DNA of 64,000 nt from assembly GCF_003260195.1 (NCBI RefSeq), contig NZ_QEIH01000001.1, positions 496,001 to 560,000 of the forward strand, written 5' to 3'. Origin of the DNA: Lutibacter citreus (GTDB lineage Bacteria > Bacteroidota > Bacteroidia > Flavobacteriales > Flavobacteriaceae). A model generated the notes under the pieces. That model was given only the letters and a program-made list of their open reading frames with translations, was not told the DNA's origin and made no database searches. Shown here one piece after another: positions 53,116-61,031 of the stretch (its first letter is position 1; each line of letters opens with the position of its first letter). The translations under genes were made by a program, and so were the position numbers.

Positions 53116-54477
53116 TTAATTCCAATCTATTTTTCTTGAAGCGTACATTACAATAGATAAAATTGTAAACAAACCAATACTTCCAACAAGTAAAGCGTAA
53201 TTTTCTAGTTGAATAATTACATAAATAAATGTGTAAAGAGCAGTTAGTGAAATAGCTATAAATAATGGGAATTTAAATGTTTTTAGTATAGACTTAGAAT
53301 AAAGGGTAATAAGTGCAATAACTGAAATGCTGGCAATTAAATAAGCATTAAAAAAATTACTGTGTTCAGAAATTGATATTAATAAGGTGTAAAACATTGT
53401 TAATGCTAGCCCAATCATTAAATATTGAAACGGGTGAATTGGAATATTACTAATACTTTGTATTAAGAAAAATATTAAGAAAGTTAAAGCTATTACCAAA
53501 AATCCATATTTAGCTGAACGTTCACTTTTTTGATATTCGTCTACTGGAATCATAAAATTAACTCCAAAAGCGTATTGAGTTAAATTAGGAAGTAATTGAA
53601 AATACTCTTGAGAAAAGGGTCTATTAATATGTAATACTTTCCATTTTGCATCAAACCCATTTTCTGAAATTTTATCTGAATTTAAAGGTAAAAAACTACC
53701 AATAAAGTTTGCGGTTTTCCAGTTTGATTTTACATTTAAATTAGTTTCTTTACCAATGGGAATTATTGTTAATTGCTTACTTCCGCTAACAGTTAAACTA
53801 ATTGAAAATGGAGTGTTTTTATTATTTGTAAATTCTTCTATTTTAAGATATGAAGTTTCAAGTTTATGAAATGATTTGTTTTTGTAATTACCATTTTTTT
53901 GCGCTTCATATTTAGGTACAAAAGAATAGTTGTTTTTATTTAACAGTATTTCTACTTGATTGTTTATTCCTTTTAAGTTTGATGTTTTTATAATTACCGT
54001 CGATTTATTCCATAGTATATCTTTGTCTGTTGCTTCAATTGAACTGAAATCGGGTTTTTTAAATTCACCGTTTAACAGCAAATCACTTTTATAAACGGAT
54101 GTTTTGTAAATGCCCCTTTTTTTAATTTTAGGATTTATTTGACTTGTAATATTTAAATCATTTGGAAAAAAATAGGCGTAATTAATATGTTCTAAAGTTT
54201 CTTTAGTCACTTTCTGGGTATCTCCATTGGTTATTAATTTTTCGGTGTATGTTTTATAGGGAACTTTTAATATTGGACCATAGATAAGTACTTCGCTACC
54301 CCATTTTTTGTTTATTTCATTAACAACTTCTTCTTGTCTGTTAGAGCGTTCAGTAATTAAACTTTTAATATAGGAGAGAGGAATTAATAAGATAAGGATT
54401 AATAATCCTACCATTAGCATTCTAGCTGAGATTGATGTTTTAATCCAGTTTCCAAATTTGTTTTGTGGTTTATTCAT
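53116..54477 (-). CDS. creD: CreD-like inner-membrane protein
   Basis: 453 residues from the ATG at 54477; the frame runs 11 codons further up to an ATG at 54510, but MNKPQNKFGNWIKTSISARM is the usual CreD start. One N-terminal membrane helix, a large periplasmic domain (about 50-310, with NRPFSQEYFQLLP and QYAFGVNFMIPVDEYQK) and five or so C-terminal helices. CreD supports envelope integrity. A palindrome at 54497-54513, just upstream, is shared with the sister gene at 54921-55538. Confidence 0.9.
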   Translation of the reverse strand: MNKPQNKFGNWIKTSISARMLMVGLLILILLIPLSYIKSLITERSNRQEEVVNEINKKWGSEVLIYGPILKVPYKTYTEKLITNGDTQKVTKETLEHINYAYFFPNDLNITSQINPKIKKRGIYKTSVYKSDLLLNGEFKKPDFSSIEATDKDILWNKSTVIIKTSNLKGINNQVEILLNKNNYSFVPKYEAQKNGNYKNKSFHKLETSYLKIEEFTNNKNTPFSISLTVSGSKQLTIIPIGKETNLNVKSNWKTANFIGSFLPLNSDKISENGFDAKWKVLHINRPFSQEYFQLLPNLTQYAFGVNFMIPVDEYQKSERSAKYGFLVIALTFLIFFLIQSISNIPIHPFQYLMIGLALTMFYTLLISISEHSNFFNAYLIASISVIALITLYSKSILKTFKFPLFIAISLTALYTFIYVIIQLENYALLVGSIGLFTILSIVMYASRKIDWN

Positions 54478-54496
54478 TTTATTGTAAATTAAAAGT

Positions 54497-54513
54497 ACTT
54501 TGAAAAACAAAGT
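54497..54513. promoter_or_regulatory. Operator candidate upstream of creD
   Basis: ACTTTG-AAAAA-CAAAGT, a 6-5-6 palindrome preceded by AAAAGT. An equal palindrome with equal spacing and flanks lies at 55548-55564, upstream of the membrane gene. Likely the binding site of the winged-helix protein at 54531-54827. Confidence 0.65.
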
Positions 54514-54530
54514 AAATAGTTAAAAAAATA

Positions 54531-54827
54531 TTATTTGTTATGTATTAATTTTTCTAATGCGGCAATGTGCTTTTTAAATTCTAGTGTTCCGAGTTTAGAT
54601 ATGCTGTATCTAGTATTTGGTTTTTTACCAATAAATTGTTTTTCAATTTTTATAAAATCCACTTTTTCTAGTGCTTTTATATGGCTGGCTAGGTTTCCGT
54701 CTGTTACTCCTAAAATTTCTTTTAATGAATTAAAATCTAGATATTCGTTTACCATAAGAGCGGCCATTATTCCAAGTCTTATTTTATTGTCAAATGCTTT
54801 GTTAATATTTTTAAGAATATCTTTCAT
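54531..54827 (-). CDS. Winged-helix transcriptional regulator
   Basis: 98 residues, essentially one winged helix-turn-helix: IRLGIMAALMVNEYLDFNSL, KEILGVTDGNLASHIKALEK (recognition helix) and the wing KPNTRYSIS. This HTH_34/PadR-like family usually sits beside creD in Bacteroidota and probably represses it, with an unknown signal. The gene lies between the two membrane genes, all on the minus strand, and two matching palindromes stand at their 5' ends. Confidence 0.85.
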   Translation of the reverse strand: MKDILKNINKAFDNKIRLGIMAALMVNEYLDFNSLKEILGVTDGNLASHIKALEKVDFIKIEKQFIGKKPNTRYSISKLGTLEFKKHIAALEKLIHNK

Positions 54828-54920
54828 GTGTCTAATTTTTTACTTTAATAAGTGACACTTGGTGTTTGTTATTAATTATTCTCTTGTATATAAAAATTGG
54901 CCATGTTAATTTCATAAAAT

Positions 54921-55538
54921 TTATTTATCATATTTTGTATACATCATAACTCCATATAATATATGAAAAATTCCAAAACCTAATGCCCAAAAATAAATTC
55001 CAAAACCAATAAATTGAGTTGCAACTAATCCAATGAGAATATTTACAATTCCTAAATAATGTATATTTCCTAAGGTAAACTTACTAGCATTTACACAAGC
55101 TAACCCATAAAACACTAAAGTAAAAGGAGCAATTAAACCTATGAGGTTGTATTGATACATTACAATACATAATAATCCTCCTGTAATAAGCGGAATTAAA
55201 AAGCTTTTTAACAATCTTTTAGAAGATGTATTCCATATTTTTTCATTGTTTGCTTTTGCTTTCTTTTTTGTAAGAAAAAAAGCTGTAGTAACGGATAGTA
55301 TTAAAACTAATAAGGCTACGGCTAATAAAATTAGTTCAAAAAATGAGATTGGTAAGAAAGCAATAGTTCCTTCGCCAGACTGATACGAATTAATTAAGTA
55401 TTTACCAAAAAAAGCACCTACTAAAGCATACACTCCAGCTAAAATTCCAGAGAGTCCACTAAGGGAAACAAACCTTGTAGATTTATTCATTATAGATTTA
55501 ATTTCTGTAAGGTCTTGTAAATAATCTTTTTCACTCAT
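54921..55538 (-). CDS. Multi-pass membrane protein
   Basis: 205 residues with about six membrane helices starting near residues 24, 60, 100, 120, 146 and 170, and a short charged N-terminus (SEKDYLQDLTEIKSIMNKST). Not assigned to a named family; such proteins commonly accompany the winged-helix/CreD pair. It is the first gene of the module, with the palindrome at 55548-55564 just before its start. Confidence 0.7.
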   Translation of the reverse strand: MSEKDYLQDLTEIKSIMNKSTRFVSLSGLSGILAGVYALVGAFFGKYLINSYQSGEGTIAFLPISFFELILLAVALLVLILSVTTAFFLTKKKAKANNEKIWNTSSKRLLKSFLIPLITGGLLCIVMYQYNLIGLIAPFTLVFYGLACVNASKFTLGNIHYLGIVNILIGLVATQFIGFGIYFWALGFGIFHILYGVMMYTKYDK

Positions 55539-55547
55539 GATAAAAGT

Positions 55548-55564
55548 ACTTTGAAATGCAAAGT
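55548..55564. promoter_or_regulatory. Operator candidate upstream of the membrane-module operon
   Basis: ACTTTG-AAATG-CAAAGT, ten bases before the start codon of the minus-strand membrane gene. Same arms, same 5-base spacer and same AAAAGT flank as 54497-54513, which supports a common regulator. Confidence 0.65.
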
Positions 55565-55695
55565 AAGTCTATATTTTCTATTAAAACAACTTTTCAACAT
55601 AAAAATGTTAATTACTAATTTCTTGTCAAGGAGGTTTAGAATTAAATATTATCTAATTTTATTTTTTCAAAAATTGATTCAAATTATTTAATCTC

Positions 55696-58248
55696 ATGAT
55701 GACAGAAGAATTAGTATTTCCTAAAATTTACGAATATAAAGACGTGTTAGAGAGTTGTTTAGCTTACTTTAACGGGGACGAACTTGCAGCTACTACTTGG
55801 ATGAACAAGTATGCTGTTAAAAATAAAAAAGGAGAATACTTAGAGTGTGTGCCTGATCAAATGCATAAAAGAATGGCAGTTGAATTTGGTAGGATGGAAA
55901 AAAAGTATGCAAACAAAGAAAAGAGCACTGAAGGTTTATCTGAATATGGTAAAACACGTGATTTTTTATCTGAAGATGGCATTTATGAGTTATTTAAAGA
56001 CTTTAAATACATCATTCCTCAAGGGAGTGTTATGTCGTCTTTAGGAAATGAAAATGTGATTGCTTCACTATCAAATTGTGTGGTAATTCCACCAGTATTG
56101 GATTCTTATGGAGGGATTTTTCATACAGACCAACAATTAGCACAGTTATTTAAACGTAGATGTGGAGTTGGAGTTGATTTATCTCATTTAAGACCAAGAG
56201 GAGCTCAGGTTTCTAATTCTGCAGGAACTACAACGGGAGCTGTTTCATTTATGGATCGCTTTTCAAATACAACAAGAGAAGTTGCACAAAACGGTAGAAG
56301 AGGAGCATTAATGCTTACAATGGATATTGCGCATCCAGATATAGAAGAGTTTATTACTGTAAAACAAGATTTAACAAAAATTACAGGTGCAAATATTTCA
56401 TTAAGATTATCGGATGAATTTATGCAAGCGGTTGTTAATGATGATGATTATACATTGCGTTGGCCAATTGAAAGTAAAACACCAACGTATACTAAAACTG
56501 TTAAAGCAAAAAAATTATGGGATTCAATAATAAAATGTGCTCATAACACTGCTGAACCTGGTTTAATATTTTGGGATCGTCAACATTATTATTCAACATC
56601 TTCAGTATATCCTGGATTTAAAAATAGCTCAACAAATCCTTGTTCAGAAATTGCAATGCAAGGTGGTGATAGTTGTCGTTTAATAGCTGTAAACCTATAT
56701 AGTTTTGTAGACAATCCTTTTACAGATAAAGCATCTTTTGATTATAAAAAATTCTATAAAGTTGTATATGAATCTCAACGTTTAATGGATGATTTAGTTG
56801 ATTTAGAGCTAGAGGCCGTTGATAAGATTTTTAACAAAATAATGCATGATAAAGAACCTAATGATATTAAACAAGTTGAAATTGATACTTGGAAATTATT
56901 ATATAAAACAGGTAAGAAAGGAAGAAGAACAGGATTAGGATTTACTGCTTTAGCTGATGCAATGGCTGCCTTAGGTAAAAAGTTTGATACTGATGAAGCA
57001 ATTGAGGTTGTTGATGAAATTATGAAAACTAAACTTAGAGGTGAGTTTGATAGTAGTATTGATATGGCAATAACTCGTGGAAAATTCGAGGTGTTTAATA
57101 CTGATATTGAAAAGTATTCTGAGTTTGTCCAAATGATGGAAAAAGATTTTCCAGATGTATATGACAGAATGATGACTTATGGAAGACGAAATATTTCAAT
57201 TAGTACGGTTGCACCAACAGGAAGTTTAAGTATGTTGGCTCAAACTTCTTCAGGAATTGAACCTGTTTTCTTATTATCATATAAAAGAAGAAGAAAGGTA
57301 AATGACGGAGATGAAAATGCTAAGGTTGCTTATGTAGATGATATGGGAGATGCATTTGAGGAATTTGATGTTTATCACGGAAAACTAAAAACTTGGATGG
57401 AAATTACTGGTGAAACAGATATTGAAAAAAGTCCATATAAAGGAGCTACAGCACCTGAAATTGATTGGAGAAAGCGTGTGGAAATGCAAGCATTGGTTCA
57501 AAAATATACAACGCATTCTATTAGCTCAACAATTAATTTAGCTAAAGATGTTGAAGTTGAAAAAGTAGGTGATATTTATATTGAATCGTGGAAACAAGGA
57601 TTGAAAGGAATTACAGTTTATAGAGATGGTTCTAGAAGTGGTATTCTTGTTGCAAATGATGATAAAAAAGAAAAGAAAAAAGGAGATTGTTTTGCTGAAA
57701 CTATTTTCCCTAAAAGACCAAAAACAATTGAAGCAAAAGTAGTTCGTTTTCAAAACGACTATGATAAATGGGTAGCAGTTGTTGGTTTAATAGATAAACG
57801 TCCTTATGAAATTTTTACAGGTAAGTTAGAAGATGCATTTTTATTACCTAGTTGGTTAGAAGGTGGTTGGGTAATTAAAAATAAAGATGATGAAGGTAAA
57901 ACTAGATACGATTTCCAATTTGCAGACAAACAAGGTTACAAAGTAACTTTAGAAGGTTTATCTAGAACTTTTGATAAAGAATACTGGAATTATGCTAAGT
58001 TAATTTCAGGAGTGTTACGTCACGGAATGCCAATTCCTTATGTTGTTGATTTGGTTAACAACCTAAATATGTACGATACTAATATTAATACTTGGAAAAA
58101 TGGTATTGCGCGTACTTTAAAACAATTTGTTATAGATGGTACAGAAGCTGTTGATAAAAAATGTCCTGAATGTGGAGATCCGGAAGGGTTAATTTATGAA
58201 GAAGGATGTTTAAAATGTAAAAGTTGTGGACACTCTAAATGTGGATAG
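55696..58248 (+). CDS. nrdJ: Adenosylcobalamin-dependent ribonucleotide reductase (class II)
   Basis: 850 residues, normal for class II enzymes of this type. Active-site region: SNCVVIPPV (first redox cysteine), STNPCSEIAMQGGDSC (the N-x-C-x-E radical site), GRRNISISTVAPTGSLSMLA (phosphate-binding), and a C-terminal cysteine-rich tail with CPECGDPEGL and CKSCGHSKCG that would shuttle electrons. It makes deoxyribonucleotides using B12 and needs no oxygen. No cobalamin riboswitch is seen upstream. It ends at a clear terminator (58285-58321). Confidence 0.95.
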   Translation: MMTEELVFPKIYEYKDVLESCLAYFNGDELAATTWMNKYAVKNKKGEYLECVPDQMHKRMAVEFGRMEKKYANKEKSTEGLSEYGKTRDFLSEDGIYELFKDFKYIIPQGSVMSSLGNENVIASLSNCVVIPPVLDSYGGIFHTDQQLAQLFKRRCGVGVDLSHLRPRGAQVSNSAGTTTGAVSFMDRFSNTTREVAQNGRRGALMLTMDIAHPDIEEFITVKQDLTKITGANISLRLSDEFMQAVVNDDDYTLRWPIESKTPTYTKTVKAKKLWDSIIKCAHNTAEPGLIFWDRQHYYSTSSVYPGFKNSSTNPCSEIAMQGGDSCRLIAVNLYSFVDNPFTDKASFDYKKFYKVVYESQRLMDDLVDLELEAVDKIFNKIMHDKEPNDIKQVEIDTWKLLYKTGKKGRRTGLGFTALADAMAALGKKFDTDEAIEVVDEIMKTKLRGEFDSSIDMAITRGKFEVFNTDIEKYSEFVQMMEKDFPDVYDRMMTYGRRNISISTVAPTGSLSMLAQTSSGIEPVFLLSYKRRRKVNDGDENAKVAYVDDMGDAFEEFDVYHGKLKTWMEITGETDIEKSPYKGATAPEIDWRKRVEMQALVQKYTTHSISSTINLAKDVEVEKVGDIYIESWKQGLKGITVYRDGSRSGILVANDDKKEKKKGDCFAETIFPKRPKTIEAKVVRFQNDYDKWVAVVGLIDKRPYEIFTGKLEDAFLLPSWLEGGWVIKNKDDEGKTRYDFQFADKQGYKVTLEGLSRTFDKEYWNYAKLISGVLRHGMPIPYVVDLVNNLNMYDTNINTWKNGIARTLKQFVIDGTEAVDKKCPECGDPEGLIYEEGCLKCKSCGHSKCG

Positions 58249-58284
58249 AATATTTAAATAGTTATTTTTAGAATATTAATTATT

Positions 58285-58321
58285 AAAACACCATTAAGAT
58301 TTTATATCTTGTTGGTGTTTT
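58285..58321 (+). terminator. nrdJ terminator
   Basis: AAAACACCA (58285-58293) pairs with TGGTGTTTT (58313-58321), with an inner AAGAT/ATCTT extension, and is followed by T. The next gene starts only four bases later, so its promoter must lie inside or before this hairpin, or it is expressed by read-through. Confidence 0.75.
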
Positions 58322-58324
58322 TTT

Positions 58325-58702
58325 ATGAAGCCAATAGACGAATATTTATATAGCCAAAAGGAACCTTACCAATCAATAATGCTTTATATAAGAAGTATTA
58401 TTAATAGAACACTACCCCAAGTTGAGGAAAAGTTTAGTTATAGAATTCCATTTTTCAATATTAATAAAAAGCCAATGTTGTATTTAAATGTTTTAAAAGG
58501 GACCAGTTTTGTTGATATTGCTTTTGTGCAAGGAATTATATTAGAAGAAAAATATCCTCAGCTTAAAAATTATAATAAAAGAAAGCAGGTTCGCTCACTT
58601 CAAGTAAAATCAATTGAAGATTTTGATGAACAAATGTTTATTCAATTATTAAAAGATGCAGCCCTTTCAATTGAAAATAGTAAAAGAGCTTGGTTTATAT
58701 AA
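58325..58702 (+). CDS. DUF1801-family protein
   Basis: 125 residues. PIDEYLYSQKEPYQSIMLYI, EEKFSYRIPFFNINKKPMLY and SFVDIAFVQG fit DUF1801 (YdhG-like, Fe chaperone/frataxin-like fold), a small protein of unknown function. It begins four bases after the nrdJ terminator hairpin, so the ATG may be reached by a transcript that passes it. Confidence 0.75.
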   Translation: MKPIDEYLYSQKEPYQSIMLYIRSIINRTLPQVEEKFSYRIPFFNINKKPMLYLNVLKGTSFVDIAFVQGIILEEKYPQLKNYNKRKQVRSLQVKSIEDFDEQMFIQLLKDAALSIENSKRAWFI

Positions 58703-58716
58703 TATATGTACCGTAA

Positions 58717-58735
58717 CCCTGAATTTATTTCAGGG
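58717..58735. repeat. Short inverted repeat
   Basis: CCCTGAA-TTTAT-TTCAGGG, a perfect 7-bp stem. No T-run follows on either strand, so it is not a classical terminator; it resembles a short dispersed palindromic repeat, although only one copy was seen here. Confidence 0.5.
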
Positions 58736-58796
58736 TCGCATTAAGTTTAGTTTTATAGGATGAGATGCTAAAACGAGTTTAGCATAACTAAAATGG

Positions 58797-59618
58797 TTAT
58801 TTAAATTTATTAATTGTTTTTCTAATAGCAACTAAATTACTTAATAAACCTTCTAAATATTGTAAATCAAGCATATTTGCGCCATCACTTTTTGCGTTTT
58901 TAGGATCAAAATGAGTTTCTAAAAATAAACCGTCCACACCAACTGCAACACCAGCTCTTGCAATTGTTTCAATCATATCTGGTCTTCCACCAGTAACCCC
59001 ACTAGTTTGATTTGGTTGTTGTAAAGAATGGGTAATATCTAAAATTGTAGGTGCATATTTTTGCATTTCAGGAATTCCTCTAAAATCAACAATCATATCT
59101 TGGTAACCAAACATAGTTCCTCTGTCAGTAATCCAAGCTTTATCGTTTCCAGAATCTTTAACTTTTTGTACAGCATGTTTCATTGCATCTGGACTCATAA
59201 ATTGTCCTTTTTTCAAATTCACCACTTTTCCTGTTTTTGCAGCAGCTACTACTAAATCTGTTTGACGAACTAAAAAAGCTGGAATTTGTAAAACATCTAC
59301 GTATTCAGCCGCCAATGCAGCATCTTCATTTGTATGAATATCGGTAACCGTTGGAACATTAAAAGTCTCAGAAACTTTCCTCAATATTTTAAGCGCTTTT
59401 TCATCTCCAATTCCTGTAAAACTATCAATTCTACTTCTGTTTGCTTTTTTAAAACTTCCTTTAAAAATAAAAGGAATTTCTAACTTGTCTGTCACTTTTA
59501 AAATGTGTTCTGCAATACGTAAAGCCATTTCTTCACCTTCAATAGCACAAGGTCCAGCTAATAAAAAAAAGTTATTACTATTTGTATGTTTTATCTTCGG
59601 AATCAGATTTAAATCCAT
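58797..59618 (-). CDS. kdsA: 3-deoxy-8-phosphooctulonate (KDO-8-P) synthase
   Basis: 273 residues, the expected length. FFLLAGPCAIEGEEMALRIA (PEP-binding), FIFKGSFKKANRSR, GIGDEKALKIL, DIHTNEDAALAAEYVDVLQI, NLKKGQFMSPDAM, and DITHSLQQPN are the family signatures. It joins PEP and arabinose 5-phosphate to make KDO-8-P for the lipopolysaccharide core, a cytosolic step. The gene stands alone, on the opposite strand to its neighbours. Confidence 0.96.
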   Translation of the reverse strand: MDLNLIPKIKHTNSNNFFLLAGPCAIEGEEMALRIAEHILKVTDKLEIPFIFKGSFKKANRSRIDSFTGIGDEKALKILRKVSETFNVPTVTDIHTNEDAALAAEYVDVLQIPAFLVRQTDLVVAAAKTGKVVNLKKGQFMSPDAMKHAVQKVKDSGNDKAWITDRGTMFGYQDMIVDFRGIPEMQKYAPTILDITHSLQQPNQTSGVTGGRPDMIETIARAGVAVGVDGLFLETHFDPKNAKSDGANMLDLQYLEGLLSNLVAIRKTINKFK

Positions 59619-59675
59619 TTTTTTATATTTTTAGGCAAAGGTAACTTATTGAGTTGAATTTTTAAACAAACAATT

Positions 59676-60074
59676 ATGGCTTATAATTAACATTTGGCAG
59701 ATAGAATAAATAGAATTCTAAATGATAAAAAAGTGAATTTTTTCGAAAAGAAAATGTTTGGAGGCTTGTGTTTTATGGTTGAAAATAAAATGTGTGTTGG
59801 TATTATTAAGGATGAATTAATGGCAAGAATTGGAACAGAAAATTATAAAGAAGCACTTTTAAAGGAAGGATGTAGCGAAATGACCTTTACAGGCAGACCA
59901 ATGAAAGGTTATGTTTACTTAAATGCAGATGCATTAGATTTGGATAACGATTTAGAGTATTGGTTGCAATTAGCTTTAAATTTTAATCCATTGGCAAAAG
60001 CAAGTAAAAAAAAGATCAAATTCAAAATCGAAAAAATAAATAATTCATATTTTTACTCAAAATTTTATTTATAA
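59676..60074 (+). CDS. TfoX N-terminal-domain protein with an early in-frame stop
   Basis: The family normally begins MAY-x-E-x-LADRI. Here ATG at 59676 reads MAYN, then TAA (59688-59690) where Glu is expected, then HLADRINRIL. The frame otherwise continues for 126 residues with a good TfoX_N domain (KKMFGGLCFMVENKM, LMARIG, GRPMKGYVYL). It may be made from the TTG at 59694, may be a pseudogene, or the stop may be a sequence error (GAA to TAA, one base). TfoX_N proteins have no settled function outside competence. Confidence 0.75.
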
Positions 60075-60081
60075 AAAGAAG

Positions 60082-60543
60082 ATGTTAAAAAAAATATTAG
60101 GGTTATTATTTGCGTTTGCATTTGTTATTATTAGTTGTACCGTGAAAGAACCACCTGAATTTATAGGGGTTAAAAACATAAAAGTTTTGGAATCCACGAA
60201 AACTTATATAACAATAAAAGGAGATGCCTTGTTTAGGAATCTAAATGATATTGGAGGTAATTTAAAAGCAGATGGAATCAAAGTCTTTGTTAACGGAAAT
60301 GAAATGGCAACAGTAACTTCAGATAGTTTTGATGTGCCTGCAAAAGAAGAATTTACCATTCCTTTAAAAGTTAATATTCCAACAGATAGTATTTTTTCAA
60401 ACAAAAATATTGGAGGTTTAATAGGGAGTCTTTTTAGTAAAAAGATAGAGGTGAATTATAAAGGAAAAATTTTATATAAAGTTTTTGGGTTTTCTCATTC
60501 ATATGATGTAAATGAAACAGAAAAAATTAAAATAAAATTGTAA
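60082..60543 (+). CDS. LEA/WHy-like lipoprotein
   Basis: 153 residues: a lipoprotein signal (about 1-18, ending VIISC, lipid-anchored at Cys19) and one beta-sandwich of LEA14/water-stress (WHy) type, with alternating strands ITIKGDALFRNLNDIGGNL, IKVFVNGNEMATV and EFTIPLKVNIP. It would be anchored in the outer membrane's inner leaflet. It lies 7 bases after the TfoX-like gene and is probably co-transcribed. Confidence 0.65.
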   Translation: MLKKILGLLFAFAFVIISCTVKEPPEFIGVKNIKVLESTKTYITIKGDALFRNLNDIGGNLKADGIKVFVNGNEMATVTSDSFDVPAKEEFTIPLKVNIPTDSIFSNKNIGGLIGSLFSKKIEVNYKGKILYKVFGFSHSYDVNETEKIKIKL

Positions 60544-60772
60544 TATTTGGGTTTTGAATTGTTTTATTTTTCTAAAATTACTCTTCTTTTATTTAAATAA
60601 GTAGTGGTTTTTATGGCTGTTTTAGAAATTATAGCCCAAAATAGTAGCAGTAGTGTTTTTTTTATATTGGTGTTAATGTTTTGATTTATATGTAGTAGGG
60701 TTTGTAATTGCTGGTATGTAAACGTTTTCGTAGATAAGTATATATTAATTTTAAAGGGAGTTTAAGTTACAG

Positions 60773-60780
60773 TACTTTTG
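60773..60780 (+). promoter_or_regulatory. -7 box for the 37-residue peptide gene
   Basis: TACTTTTG fits TAnnTTTG and lies 29 bases before the ATG at 60810. The start would be near 60786. No good -33 TTG was found. Confidence 0.45.
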
Positions 60781-60809
60781 CCGGCTACTAAAATTAAAAA
60801 TATCAAATT

Positions 60810-60923
60810 ATGAAAGTTACTAAAATACTAAAAAATCAAGAAGTAAAGAAAAGGACAACTGTTGTAGGTTTAAGAAATACAAAAAGTTCAACTTGGAATA
60901 CTAAAAGAAGATTTGGGTTATAA
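60810..60923 (+). CDS. Small basic peptide, 37 residues
   Basis: ATG at 60810 to TAA at 60921-60923. Basic (about 13 Lys/Arg of 37) with MKVTKILKNQEVKKRTTVVG at the start and a C-terminal TKRRFGL. It is framed by a -7 box (60773-60780) and an intrinsic terminator 20 bases after the stop, so a single-gene transcript is likely. Too short for automatic gene finders. Not recognised; a toxin-like, ribosome-linked or RNA-binding role would be guesswork. Confidence 0.5.
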   Translation: MKVTKILKNQEVKKRTTVVGLRNTKSSTWNTKRRFGL

Positions 60924-60942
60924 ATATACATCTAAATAGATA

Positions 60943-60976
60943 AAAAAAAGCGATAGGTAAACTTATCGCTTTTTTA
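60943..60976. terminator. Bidirectional intrinsic terminator
   Basis: AGCGATA (60949-60955) pairs with TATCGCT (60964-60970), with a run of A before and of T after, so it can end both the small-peptide transcript (+) and the macroglobulin transcript (-). Confidence 0.75.
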
Positions 60977-61031
60977 TTTTCTTATTAAGACTTTTGTGCT
61001 TGTTTAAAGTGTTAAATAAATCTGATTTATT

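Noticed and set aside
55540-55695. Cobalamin riboswitch upstream of nrdJ
   Set aside because: The 157-base gap is AT-rich, with no B12-box-like conserved core visible.
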